From Puccinia triticina (taxonomy: Eukaryota; Basidiomycota; Pucciniomycetes; Pucciniales; Pucciniaceae): a DNA stretch of 64,000 nucleotides. How positions within the stretch are numbered: the first letter of the stretch is position 1; each line of letters opens with the position of its first letter. Shown here piece after piece: positions 12,081 to 21,995 of this stretch. The notes under the pieces are model-generated. The model was not told where the DNA came from. It saw only the letters and a list, made by a program, of their open reading frames with translations, and did no database searches. The stretch covers positions 7,015,501 through 7,079,500 of the forward strand of contig NC_070558.1 in assembly GCF_026914185.1 (NCBI RefSeq). The letters run 5' to 3'. A program made the position numbers and the translations under genes.

Positions 12081-12495
12081 CGTGAGAGGATCTGAAAGAG
12101 GGAAGAAAGCGGAAATCGAGGGCGGCTCACGAAGTAGCGGGATGTTTTTGACACAAGACGTAGAACTTCGAAGGTGCTACTGATTTGGAGGGGACTTACT
12201 TCTACTTCTCCTATGCCCCGCGACTGAACACCTAAAAAAAAACAATGAAAGAACAGAAAAGATTTCGAGCCCTGAAACGTCTTGAACCTTTGAAACGAGG
12301 ACCAAGGAGGCTGCCGGGTAACGAGCTGAGAGGCGAACGATGGACGGAATCCGAAGTAGAATGTATGATAGACCGTACAGAACAAAAGAAAAGATCCCTT
12401 TCAGCTGAGATTTCCACAAGCTGACCAGACTGCTCAAGAAGGAAGAAAAGCGAAAAAGAAAAATATAACCGCCAGGCGCCTCAAAAACCACAGTC

Positions 12496-12545
12496 CAAGA
12501 CTGTAAATCTTGAGGTTGCTGGTTCGATCCCGGCTCGGGGGACCA
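12496..12545 (+). other. Gypsy-2 primer site containing the 3' half of mature tRNA-Tyr with CCA
   Basis: Plus-strand sequence reads as a tRNA 3' half: anticodon stem CAAGA, loop CTGTAAA (anticodon GTA, Tyr), stem TCTTG, T arm GCTGG-TTCGATC-CCGGC, acceptor TCGGGGG, discriminator A, then CCA. On the minus strand this is a PBS starting TGGTCCCCCGAGCC for the element whose gag is at 9948-12080. The match covers about 50 nt instead of the usual 12-18, has no intron after the anticodon, and includes CCA, so it derives from mature tRNA. Confidence 0.8.
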
Positions 12546-13333
12546 AATATGGCGTTCCGTCCGGTGCTAGGCCGGCGGCAGCGCTGGGAGGGGAAAAGTG
12601 CCTTGGGGGCTGCCCTCGAGAATGGTCCTGATGTGAGACAAGTGTGATCAAAATTGATAGCTGGGAAGTGGTTTTGGAGGGAACAACAAAGGTTGGATCT
12701 TCGTTGGCAGTTGTTGTTGGAAGTTGTATCGCACAATGAAATTGGGAAATGGATTGGAAAAAGATCGAGGATCAAATAAATTTCTTGATAGCCGCCTTGG
12801 ATCAGAGCAGATGCTATGGCCTCCTATACTCCAAGTTCGCCTGGAACTTGGATTCCTGGAGGCCTGTCACAAGCATGTCATCATCTCCTCGCGCGCCGTG
12901 CGCGCGCACACACCAAAAAACAACAGAAAAGAAGAAAGAAAACACAACACTCAAAAAAAATGAAACCGAAAGCAGGCAAATATAGAAGACATGATAAATT
13001 GAAGAGTGAGAGGAGAAAATAATCCAGAAATAAGAACACTGACAGAGAAGAAAGAAGAGGGAAGCAGAGCTAGAAGAAACAAAACAAGCCAATCAAACAA
13101 ACAAATAAACCCACAGATAAACTGTGTTAGGAACAAGAAATGTAAGGATAAGTGAATGAGAAGGGAGACAGTGGAAAAGATTTGAGAGAGGTGGATTGGA
13201 AATGAGAAATAGGATGGAGGAGGAGGAGGGAACTGAGAGGGCTTGAGAAGGTAATCTTGAGTCTTGAGCATCTTGGAACCGGGGTCTTGATCTTGAAGGT
13301 TGATCTTGACGATTGACTACAATTTTGACCACC
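12546..13333. other. Probable Gypsy-2 5' LTR region, ends not defined
   Basis: By position this should be (part of) the Gypsy-2 5' LTR, since the PBS ends at 12545. No second LTR copy lies in the window, so I cannot define its limits. The sequence is purine-rich from 12900 to 13260 and holds no convincing gene. Confidence 0.35.
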
Positions 13334-13873
13334 ATACCGGTCATCAAGAGGAGATGTGAGTCCCCTTGATGACCGGCAAAGACCGGTCATCAAGAGGAGA
13401 TGTGAGTCCCCTCAATGACCGGCACAGACCGGTCATTGAGAGATGCGAGTCCCCTCAATGACCGGCAGAGACCGGTCATTGAGAGGAGATGTGAGTCCCC
13501 TTGATGACCGGCAGAGACCGGTCATCAAGAGGAGATGTGAGTCCCCTCAATGACCGGCACAGACCGGTCATTGAGAGGAGATGTGAGTCCCCTTGATGAC
13601 TGGCAAAGACCGATCATCAAGAGATGTGAGTCCCCTTGATGACCGGCAAAGACCAATCATCAAGAGATGTGAGTCCCCTTGATGACCGGTCTGACCGGTC
13701 ATCCAGAGATGTGAGTCACCTCGATGACCGGCAAAGACCGGTCATCAAGCGGAGATGTGTCCTTTCAATGACCGGCAAAGGCCGGTCATGGAGAGATGTG
13801 AGTCCCGATGACCGGTACAGACCGGTCATTGAGCAGAGATGTGAGTCCCCTTGATGACCGGTCCAGATTGGTC
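13334..13873. repeat. GACCGGTCAT minisatellite array
   Basis: About 11 units of 45-48 bp. Each is an imperfect palindrome around the pattern GACCGGTCATCAAGAGGAGA followed by TGTGAGTCCCCTTGATGACC. Units alternate between CAAG/CTTG and CAAT/ATTG variants in a compensatory way, so hairpin pairing is kept. Related arrays occur at 41690-42080, 59750-60240, 60470-60990 and 61380-62030. Confidence 0.9.
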
Positions 13874-14102
13874 ATAGACATAACTGTACTGCATATGTAC
13901 TGACGACGGAGTCCCCTCTTTACCGTTGAGCTGACCTGTGACCACTCGGACGAGTGTGTACAGGCCAGCATTGTGTCTGCCCAGGCGCAGGGCCCTGGCA
14001 ACCACAGTTGAGGTGCTCAGGGTGCAAAGCATGAGAACCCAGGTCTTGTGCAGCTGGTTCAGATACTTAAAGGGTGTGAGAGAAGCTGTTTGCCCCTCTT
14101 TG

Positions 14103-14330
14103 CCCCACCCCCTCCCTGGAGCCCACCAATCACTTGATTAGGGCCTCCTTGATTACATTTTTGACCGACCTTTTTTTGCCTGTTGCTCCGGGACGGGCTG
14201 GAGGGTCAATCCGAGGTGCCTTCCGGGGTGTTTGGGGATTAATTTAAACTTTTATGGGATTTTTGCTAATGAGCAGAGGCAAAAACTTTGATCTTGCCTT
14301 CTGTGTTTCTGTGATTTTAATAAACTTGGA
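14103..14330 (-). repeat. Helitron 5'-terminal fragment, same family as 18952-21995
   Basis: About 230 bp strongly similar to 21768-21995. Shared words include TGGAGGGTCAATCCGAGGTG, CCGGGGTRTTTGGGGATT and AATAAACTTGGA. On the minus strand it would begin TCCAAGTTTATT, a Helitron-type TC start, preceded by A as expected. The matching 3' end is not seen. Confidence 0.6.
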
Positions 14331-14641
14331 TTAATTACATAATTAATCCTTCCTCTGTTACAGAGTGCTTAAACCCTTGTAGTGGCCATATTTACCACGT
14401 AACAAGTTTGGTAATTCAAATTACCAGTGTTTACATCAGCACAGTTATAGTGCTAGGGCCCAAAACCCTTATGTTGAAGGGTTATTAGCCCTAAGCTTCA
14501 TAAACAGAGCTGTCAAATACTTACAACAAGCAGGTGCTGTTGACCACTTCAAGAAAATTGGGCCCACTTTGCAGTTGACTTGGGCACTGTTGAGTGTTTT
14601 GGTAGATGGGCGTTTGAGGGGTGTGGGTGTGGTAGTGGGGG

Positions 14642-15000
14642 TGTCAGCCGGCGTCTCTAGTGCGACAGTTGGTTGATGATGTGAGAGATCCAAAGCCGGT
14701 GTTCTGACAGTGATTCGGATATTTATTGTGAACTGGCAATCTTGAGACAGTGATTTGAGTATGTATCTGAAGATGAGGAGGAAAGTAGATATGATGTTGT
14801 CTTGTCTTGGATTTCTGGGGAACATAGAAATGAACAAGGTACAACTAATATAGAGATGATGAATTGACTAACTCTATACAAGCATATTATGACCATAATG
14901 AAGTAAAGGTAGAGTAACTGGGGAGATAACTATTGTAGACTGTGTAGAAAATATAACATTAACTTGCTGGAGGTATGTTGTATTTACTTGCAGGCTGACA
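14642..15000 (-). repeat. 3' LTR of the non-autonomous element
   Basis: 359 bp, TGTCAGCC...GGCTGACA. It pairs with 28885-29243. Confidence 0.93.
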
Positions 15001-15073
15001 TTTGCTACCACCAAAAAAAACAGGGAAAAAAAAGAATGGATGTAAAAAAATAGGGGGAAAAAGAAGATCCCTA

Positions 15074-15379
15074 TCATGTCTTGTGAAGCGAAAATAAGAG
15101 CCAGCGGTCCTTGTACCAATACCACTGAAAGTGCTTTGAAGTCTTCAATATTTGTGCTGGTAGATTCTTTATCAAAGGGGGCGGTGATCCTTCCACCTTA
15201 ATTGTAGCCCATCCAGAGAAATCAGCGCGCAAAGTTGATTTCTGACAGTCTGGGTCGCATTTCTTCATGGCAGTGTAGCAGGCTGTTTGACCCTTTTCAT
15301 CCCACTTCCATAAGCCGGTGTTCCCTCTCTTAATCAGCTTGTATGCTCGCCTCCTAACAGTATCTGCTGAGCATTTGAA
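15074..15379 (-). CDS. Unidentified ORF near the 3' end of the non-autonomous LTR element (possible captured exon)
   Basis: An open frame of 101 codons between a stop at 15380-15382 and TGA at 15074. The first internal Met is at 15268, so the N-terminus probably lies in another exon. The product has CSADTVRRRAYKLIKRGNTG, then an ACYTAMKKCDPDC cysteine motif and a Trp-rich end (FQWYWYKDRWLLF). It is not a gag, protease, RT or integrase. Its Cys/Trp content looks like a small secreted protein, but no signal peptide is visible. It ends about 60 nt before the polypurine tract, so it belongs to the element's 3' region. Identity unknown. Confidence 0.4.
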   Translation of the reverse strand, partial: FKCSADTVRRRAYKLIKRGNTGLWKWDEKGQTACYTAMKKCDPDCQKSTLRADFSGWATIKVEGSPPPLIKNLPAQILKTSKHFQWYWYKDRWLLFSLHKT

Positions 15380-15494
15380 TCAATCGGGTTGAAACCAGTA
15401 ATATGAATCTAGTCGCTTGTCTGAAGGGAGACACAGCCCTTGAAACTCGGATTTGACAACTTTGCGCAATCAAGCCCCTTTGTGAACTTAGCAC

Positions 15495-15569
15495 AAGTCC
15501 CTTGCCTGCAGGGGGGCAGGGGCGCGAAGCGCCTCGCACGAAGTGCGACCTCCCGTCAGGGAGGGACTT
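15495..15569. repeat. Hairpin-cluster element type A (copy 1)
   Basis: Outer stem AAGTCCCT/AGGGACTT encloses adjacent hairpins with triloops: GGCGC-GAA-GCGCC and TCGCAC-GAA-GTGCGA, then CTCCC-GTCA-GGGAG. A second copy with the same architecture but different stems is at 62317-62383. Both are preceded by AACTTA..CAC and followed by TGCG. Confidence 0.6.
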
Positions 15570-16082
15570 GCGTGCAATCCACGATTCCTGGCATGAGAGC
15601 CCCGTGTGCAGTTGGTGTTTTTTGATGGTGGCCAACTTTGTGCCCCCAAATCCCCCACTTCCCAGAGGGCATGTTGCCCGCCTCTTGAACCGGTGAAAGA
15701 CCTGCATCTCCTCTTCAAATTGGTGGTAGGCCTGCCACCATTGCCCTCCTCCCATGAGCTGGAGATTGGCTCAAAGGAGCTCACTTTCCAAGAATCCTTG
15801 GAGATGACTAATAGAGTTGTACAGTTCTGTACAGTAAATCTCACTCCCTACACGGCCACTTTTCCTCCATGATTGGAAATTTCAACCGGGAGGATCGGGC
15901 CTTATATTGGGAGCTACAAGGCTCAAATTGCATCAAAAGAAGCGCAATGCCGAGCACTCCTTAAGTCCCGAGGGGCGACTTCAACAGATGAACGGTTGAT
16001 TTTTAAAAAAGGAAAATGTGAAAAAAGCCTAATACAGGTGGATATTCCTGGGGCTCTCAGACCAGGTACAGGTTTTTCCAGG

Positions 16083-16140
16083 TAAGCCTCTCTGTGAGAC
16101 AGAGACCCTGCGGGGCTCTCACAGTGAGGCTTTGTTAAGC
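16083..16140. repeat. Hairpin-cluster element type B (copy 1)
   Basis: TAAGCCTCTC at one side and GAGGCTTTGTTAAGCT at the other, enclosing GC-rich short hairpins. A second copy is at 62968-63040 (TAAGCCTCTC...GAGAGGCTTAGTTAAGCT). This copy overlaps the end of the ORF that finishes at 16119. Confidence 0.5.
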
Positions 16141-16523
16141 TCGGCCCCTTTGGGGAACAAGCGGAACGGTTCTACAATGATCTTGGCAGCAGCCGGGATT
16201 GAGGTCGTATTCTGAACATGATTGGCACTCGCGGTCGGTCGTAGAGCTGATGGCTGGGAAGAGCTGACTTTTTTCAAGTTAGGCACCAATCGGCATGCGG
16301 CAGTCGACTTGTCTCCCGCTGTTGGCTTTGATATGGTCATCAGTTGAGTTTTGGGTTTAGCTACCGATCGAGTGGATGGAGCAAGATTGATGCTCTGTGT
16401 CTGTCCGCGAAGGGAAGGCCTCCCGAGCGTATTTCCAATGTGTTCGACGTTCGACGTGTCTACAACATTGATCAAATGCCGCATCACCTTGTACGAGCGG
16501 CTGCCAAGAGTTCTAGAATCACG
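16119..16523 (-). pseudogene. C-terminal part of the ORF split by Gypsy-3 (N-terminal part 28141-28350)
   Basis: Joining 28350-28141 (70 codons) to 16523-16119 across one ATTTG target copy gives an uninterrupted frame of about 204 aa. It starts MTIEEEIALIRLQLARLQTQ, a heptad-like coiled coil. This C-terminal part is Ser/Thr/Pro/Lys-rich (SVAKPKTQLMTISKPTAGDK) and ends NKASL. The 210-nt first segment is a multiple of three, so the frame is kept exactly. I recognise no domain. It is the main ORF of the non-autonomous LTR element and was intact until Gypsy-3 landed in it. Confidence 0.6.
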
Positions 16524-16528
16524 ATTTG

Positions 16529-17485
16529 TGTCAGCCGGCTACGCAGCGCAAGCCAGCGTAACACTTGTATAAATAATTATAAATGATATTTAGAATTTTT
16601 TGTGACAGACAACTAGTTGATCTGTCACTTATAATATAAAGATATAAATACATATAAGTTTAATCTGAAAAGTAGTGAATATTTGAAATATAGTCAGGGT
16701 GAATATTAAACTACACCCGTGTGCGTGAGCTACATACAAAAATGTCAATGACATCCAGTTGACAGGTGTCACTTATAATATTGTGTCTGAGAAATAATAT
16801 TCTCCAGACAAAATAAGGCCTTATCCGAGTTCGAGTGCGATAAACCAAGTTCTAGAGAGATAAGCCGATAGACCTCGATAACCAACCGCCCCATCCGAAC
16901 TCGAGAAAGATAAACTGACAGAAAAGCAACAACCCCATCAAGAATCGAATGTCATCGAGAAATACTGTCCGCCCCAGCCCGCGAAGACATTCGAGTGAAA
17001 TAGTATCCCCATTGAATCCAGATAAGGAAAGAATATTTAAGGAGGTCTGTTTGACCTCATTTCATTTTTTCCTCAGCTTAAGACAACCCACCGATATTCT
17101 AATACCAGTATCTCATCGATTTCCTCTCAGCTTTCGATCGATCTCGTCTTCGAACATTCGCCGTCTCTAGCCTTCCGTAAATTCTCGATCATCTCTTGCA
17201 GCGATAACAGATTGGTTCCTTATTATAAGTAAGTAAGAAACCATTTCTCTTTATCGCCGCTATTTCCTTTTAACTGTAAGACTGGGAATATAACTACACC
17301 TGCTAGCAGGCCCCAGCTATTATCTTAGGAGGGATCTAAACAACCCCTGTTCGCAGGCCCCTCCTTTAAAAATATATATTTCTTTTATTTATTCCAAACA
17401 AAACAACCTCAAAAACCTACCCTTTTATTTGCTATCACCCGGTGTAGCTAGAAGAAAGCTGTTCTTGGCATCACCGAGGCTGACA
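16529..17485 (+). repeat. Gypsy-3 5' LTR
   Basis: 957 bp. It includes a strong splice donor ATAA|GTAAGTAAG at 17228/17229. Splicing from it to the acceptor CTTCTAG|TG at 17673/17674 would build an ATG across the junction. Confidence 0.96.
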
Positions 17486-17487
17486 AC

Positions 17488-17505
17488 TGGGGGTCTGGCC
17501 GGGAA
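17488..17505 (+). other. Gypsy-3 primer-binding site
   Basis: TGGGGGTCTGGCCGGGAA starts 2 nt after the 5' LTR, matching the Gypsy-1 site at 14 of 18 positions. Confidence 0.6.
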
Positions 17506-17673
17506 CGATCCTCGTAATCCTCATATTACTCGGCTCCTATCATACTCTTCTATATATAAAAAACCAAACCAACAAAAAATTATTCTAATTCATTTCTTAT
17601 CTTTCTAATTCTATCGAAATAACATAAAAAATATAAAAATATTGAATTATTCTTTTATATCTATTTCTTCTAG

Positions 17674-18085
17674 TGAACCTAAAAGAAAACGCCGAACTGA
17701 TCGCGTATTACCTTCGATATCTCAGGTTACGCAAAGAAGAAGCAGAACGCAATTACGTTCCTACTGCTTGGGAGTCTCTCACGAAAGAGGAACAAATCCA
17801 ACTTGCGGTCTACCACGCGCACATACACGAGCAAGAAGACATTGAAGCTCGACTAGCTATCAACGGACTAGTTCGCAATCACCGCGCTTATCACCGCGAA
17901 CAAAGGAGACTTAGAAGAAGTAAGCTCTATTCTTTTAAGTTTACTTATATCGAACTAACATTCTAATCTCTTTTTCTATTATTAAGTGGCTTCCGATAGC
18001 GAATCTATCCGCACCGCAGTCGGCGATATTGCTGCTACTCCTGGTATCAATATCGCTACTGAAAAAGAAGTTGATCCCGTTATAA
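17674..18085 (+). CDS. Gypsy-3 leader exons 1 and 2 (17674-17919, 17987-18085), spliced into the +1 ORF
   Basis: Exon 1 (acceptor CTTCTAG|TG) encodes about 82 residues beginning NLKENAELIAYYLRYLRLRK, helical and basic. Donor A|GTAAGC at 17919/17920, branch-like ACTAAC, pyrimidine tract and acceptor ATTAAG|TG give exon 2 (ASDSESIRTAVGDIAATPGI onward). Donor A|GTTAGT at 18085/18086, branch-like ACTAATC and acceptor AACTCAG|CG at 18184/18185 lead into 18185-18777. All three junctions are phase 1 and the sum is an exact multiple of three (939 nt, counting one A from the LTR donor). The second intron contains the gag-pol ATG at 18147. Predicted from sequence only. Confidence 0.5.
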
Positions 18086-18146
18086 GTTAGTCATCCTTTC
18101 TGAATAACCATATATAAACAGAAAGACTTATAGATAACTAATCAAA

Positions 18147-18951
18147 ATGACTGTACCTACCAGATCAAACAAACCCGAACTCAGCGGACTCCTCCCCTAT
18201 CCAACAAGACAGAGAGGAAGAAATGCTCCAAGAGCGCATCAAGAACATGAAATTCAAACAGTTGAATCGAAAGGACGCACCACCTCCGATCCCGGAGAAG
18301 GATTTGTCGAAGGATTCGGCGATGGATCTGGACATACCCCCGTCCACATCCTCGGCGGCTATCCCGGCACCCCCTACCACGAACGGTACTCCGGCGCTCC
18401 CAGCCGCGCCCAAAACATCCTCACCATCGGAGAAGGAGAAAGCGGTACGCCTGGTCAGAGAGCATATCGCTATCTGGAAGAAATGTCTCGAGGAAGGATT
18501 ACTCGGAGCGACCCCGAACCTCCGAGCCCTCTTAACTCAAGCGCAAGAAAGCCAAAAGGCACTCCAGAAGATTATGCCGAACGACGAGATCAAAGCTTTC
18601 GTCAAAGGGTGGAACCCTTGGACCGAGAAGAAGAAGTACTTCCCAGCTCCTCCCAAGGAAGAAAGATTCGGCAAACGCCGCAGCTCGACTTCGATCAACT
18701 TCGAGAATCCTCACAAATGGAAGAAGGTATCGGACATGCTCAAGATAGCCGAAGGGTTGTACAAGAACATAAACTAAGTAATAGTATTGTTACTACATTG
18801 TTAGATTCTTTAGATGTTGTCAACTTAAATATTTCTACCTTAGATGCTAATAGTGAATCAAATTTAAAAACCATTGTAAACAAATTTGATTCATTGTTAT
18901 CTGATCTTAAAAAAGAATTCAATACTAATTCTTCTGAGATATTAAATTGTA
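18147..18951 (+). CDS. Gypsy-3 gag-pol, N-terminal part (interrupted by Helitron)
   Basis: ATG at 18147 opens the gag-pol frame. The first 210 residues are Arg/Ser/Pro-rich and overlap the +1 ORF. From about 215 on the sequence is a regular helical gag segment (NSIVTTLLDSLDVVNLNIST). At 18951 the Helitron begins. Resuming at 21996 gives N-C-I-E-K-P-L-P without a frame change. The joined ORF is 5958 nt, 1985 aa. The apparent continuation to 19049 is Helitron sequence. Confidence 0.85.
18185..18777 (+). CDS. Gypsy-3 overprinted +1-frame ORF (ATG 18223, 184 aa; longer if spliced), unknown function
   Basis: This frame is +1 relative to gag-pol, as in Gypsy-1. Its first ATG is at 18223. The product has a Pro-rich N-terminus, then a charged helical region with LRALLTQAQESQK, ND-I and GWNPW (about residues 99-135), and a basic C-terminus (FGKRRSSTSINFENPHKWKK). 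The block LL-QA--(S/T)Q, ND-I, W-P aligns with the Gypsy-1 ORF, although the two elements' gag N-termini in the other frame show no such block. With leader exons the predicted protein is 312 aa. It could be a structural gag partner or a regulator; no family is recognised. Confidence 0.65.
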
Positions 18952-18955
18952 CTAG

Positions 18956-19483
18956 AGGCCAAGGCGGCTCCGCCGCTGCAGGGATTTTAACACTAAGACC
19001 AAGCTATTCTTTTGGAGGAAAATTTGAGTTGGGGGACAGACAAAGGTGATAGGAAGGGCAATGTTTGATTACTTTTATGCAAGTGTTGATGATTAATGCA
19101 TGTTTGTCATTGATATATGGCAAGGGACATAAGGTCATAATGTAAACTCTTTTGACACCCAATCAGTTTTTGGTGGACTTGATTGGTTGGTAGCAGGATT
19201 TCATGCACAGTGGGTCATCTAATCTTTTTGGCACTGCATTTTTCATTACAGAAGCTCAGGCAACAGACCTGAATTCATGGATTTGGCTACAGGGGTGGAA
19301 AGTAAGTTCCCAAGAATGATTATGACAGAAAAAAAATGAAAGTGAAAAATATGAAAAGTGTGAAAATTTTCCAATTTTGCGCAAATTTCTCAGAATCTTT
19401 ACTATTTCTCAAACTAAGGAGAGAAAATTACAGAGAACAGTATTGCATGTGACAGGAATGATAAAGAATGAAAAAACTGAGAC
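18956..19483. other. Helitron segment 3' of the MTR4 fragment
   Basis: It contains the terminal hairpin (about 18964-18975) and about 500 bp in which I find neither the next MTR4 exon nor another gene. The break in the gene lies in the intron that starts at 19483. Confidence 0.5.
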
Positions 19484-21339
19484 CCTCGACGACCAGCTCG
19501 GCCAGACATTTGGATGTATTCACCCGAGCTCAAACTCCTGAAGTCTTTCCCATCAAACTTACGGACGGTAGTGAAGACAACGGTCTTGGCGGGCATGTTT
19601 AAGCCGATCGAGAAGGTTTCCGTGGCAAATAAGACTTTAATCAGCCCTTCTTGGAACAAGATCTCGATGACCTCCTTGAGGATCGGCAGTAGACCACCGT
19701 GATGGATTCCAATCCCCCGTTTCAAAAGTGGCAAGATGTGCTTGATCTGTGGCAAGCCTTGATCGTCTTCAGACAAGTTGGAGATCGCGTTCTTGAAAAC
19801 CGTGTCGACGGTTTCCTTCTCTTCTTCGGAGTTGAATTCTAACTTGGACATCTGGATTGCTAGTGCCTCACACTCTCTCTTCGAAAATGCGAAGACGATG
19901 ACCGGATTATAGTTCTTGACCATGATCATCTTGATGATCTTGTAAATATCGGAGGGGCCTTTGGTCGAGTTACCGCCTTTCTTAGTCTTGCCCTGCTTGT
20001 TTCGACCGGACATCGAGCTCGCAGGATCTTCGCCTCTCGAATCATTCAAGGATCCCATCGCTTTTAAGAAGTTATCCTCTCGAAATACGCCCTTCTCGTC
20101 GACGACCAAATGGATTCCGTCGCCGCCAGATGGGAATAAATAGTGCTGTAGTGGGGTTGGTCGGAAATTGGTGTAAACCACATGACAAGGTTGATCGTGG
20201 GTATGGCAAATCCATTCGGCAAACTGCATCGCGTTAGGTATTGTTGCCGATAGAAATACATATCGAACCGAGTGGGGCAATAGAATGATGGTCTCCTCCC
20301 AAACGACTCCTCTTTCTGATATGACATAAAAAACCCCGAACATAGATTAACTTTCTTGAATGCCGGTGGAGAGAAGAGTGATCTTTGGGGCATGATTTGG
20401 CCCAAGTTGAACGAGAAGAGGGATGGCTGATTACCCTTATCGCGCATATAATGAATTTCGTCAAAGATGACCCAAGCCACTTCTCTCATTACTTCTGAGC
20501 CACGATACAACATCGACCGTAAAATCTGTTTTGGATGAGTAACAGAAGGACGCAATAATCAGGATAAACCGGTGCATTTTTTCTAGCTTATTTGGTTCGT
20601 CTGAGGGTGCGCTTTGTGCTGACCTCTGTTGTCATGACTAGACATGATGCACTTGGGTTGATTGTCACGTCCCCGGTCATCAAACCCACGTCCCCAAACT
20701 CGGCCATCAATTCTCGATACTTTTGATTACTAAGAGCCTACAAAACAAGATGAATTTCAAGCGATGGGAGAAAATGATTAAGAGGGAAGAAAGATGGCGG
20801 ACCTTGATAGGAGAAGTGTAGATGACTCTCTGTTTGTTTTCGAGACATTGAGCGATAGCATACTCGGCAACAACGGTCTTCCCAGCGCTAGTATGGGCTG
20901 AGACGAGTACGCTCTCGTTACGTTGGATTGAAGTGGTCGAGACTTGTTGGAAAGGGTCGAGTGTGAAGGGATATGTCCTAGCTGGTTTACTTGGGGGGCG
21001 ATGGGCTGAGATAGGGATGTAGTTGTAGTTGGGTGGGAGGGCTACTTGGTGACGAACTTGGTGGGAGAGGGTGAGTTGTTGGGGCTTCTCTTCTCCTGAG
21101 CCCGACTGCTCGGGCAGGAGTCCGCTACTGGCATCGATCTGTCGGGCAGCGTCTGTCTGGAATTCGTCCGCTACTAGCACTGGCTGTTGGCTTGGGATCT
21201 TGGTGCGGTCTTCGGACTGCATCTGATCTGATGGTGAGCTGACCCGCGTCCGTTTCGGAGATGAGCTGGTCGGCTGGGTCGGAATGGTTGTTGGTTGCAG
21301 CCGTTTCTTGCTGTTAGTCTTCTCCTGGGTTGGTTCCAT
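19484..21339 (-). pseudogene. MTR4: MTR4 (exosome RNA helicase) 5' half captured by Helitron
   Basis: Four exons, 21339-20803, 20737-20624, 20525-20435 and 20315-19484, with GT-AG introns, join in frame (524 codons). The protein has a low-complexity N-terminus (PKRTRVSSP), then the Mtr4-type segment [20 protein letters not shown], Walker [13 protein letters not shown] box ([10 protein letters not shown]), SAT motif (FLSATIPN) and motif [10 protein letters not shown]. It stops at a splice donor after motif VI, so the winged-helix, arch and ratchet domains are missing; a full MTR4 is about twice as long. Family role: the 3'-5' RNA helicase of the nuclear exosome/TRAMP. The introns show capture of genomic DNA, not cDNA. 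Because it lies wholly inside the Helitron it is a copy and not the host locus. Exons contain no stops, so capture was recent or the copy is expressed. Confidence 0.9.
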
Positions 21340-21995
21340 TGCTGCTCGTGCTCGTGCACGTGCTCGTGCTGCTGAGGAAGTGCTGCTTGTTGACCATTAG
21401 GGCTGGTCTTACCTGATGTTGAGGTCGATGGGCAGAGAGTGTTGAAGATGACAACGAGGCAAAGGGCTAGCTGGGTTGTGATGTCTTTGCAACTATCGCG
21501 ATTCGCGACCTATGAAAATAAAGTTTCCGGTCAGGGCGCAATAGGGTGCAATTCAGGGGAATATGTAGGAAGACGAGGCGAGGGGGAAGGGTCCAAATAT
21601 GGCCGAGTTTGATCTGGATAGGTTGCGTGCAACAAGACCATTGTAGTTGACAACAAGGCTTGGGTGGGGGCGTTTGCAACACGTCTGACAAGAGTTGGGT
21701 GGCAACCCGGCGTCTATTTAAGAGGGGAGGGGGAGGTGTGTTTCTCCCCAGGGGATCCGGTTCCGTCCTACCCCCTCCCTGGAGCTGCCCTAATCAATTG
21801 ATTAGGCCCTCCTTGAAATCCAATTTGACCGGCCCACTTTTGCTTGTTGCTGCAGCACAAGCTGGAGGGTCAATCCGAGGTGCCCCCCGGGGTATTTGGG
21901 GATTATTTTCAACCTGTAATATGTCTTTTGCTAATGAACATAGGCAAAACCCATGATCTTGCCTTCCATGATTCTGTGGATTTAATAAACTTGGA

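Larger units (their letters stand above)
18952..21995 (-). mobile_element. Non-autonomous Helitron carrying an MTR4 gene fragment
   Basis: 3044 bp inserted in Gypsy-3 gag with no target duplication, between host A (18951) and T (21996). The minus strand begins TCCAAGTTTATT and ends with hairpin GGCGG-AG-CCGCC, 7 nt, then CTAG, followed by host T. These are the Helitron hallmarks TC...hairpin-CTRR in an A|T target. Removing it restores the gag frame exactly. No Rep/helicase ORF is present, so mobilisation needs an autonomous relative. Related 5'-end sequences occur at 14103-14330 and, more weakly, 29630-30120. Confidence 0.9.

Noticed and set aside
13334..13873. CRISPR-like array (regular palindromic repeats)
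   Set aside because: The genome is eukaryotic. Units lack unique spacers, the whole unit is repeated, and no cas genes exist.
15354..15872. Overlapping ORFs on both strands around 15.4-15.9 kb
   Set aside because: They run through the GC-rich hairpin cluster, and each is broken relative to any consistent protein.
18165..18413. Minus-strand ORF inside the Gypsy-3 gag region
   Set aside because: It is antisense to two supported frames and shows no motif or splice support.
18956..19049. Apparent C-terminus of the first Gypsy-3 gag ORF
   Set aside because: It is Helitron terminal sequence (CTAG and hairpin). The true frame resumes at 21996.
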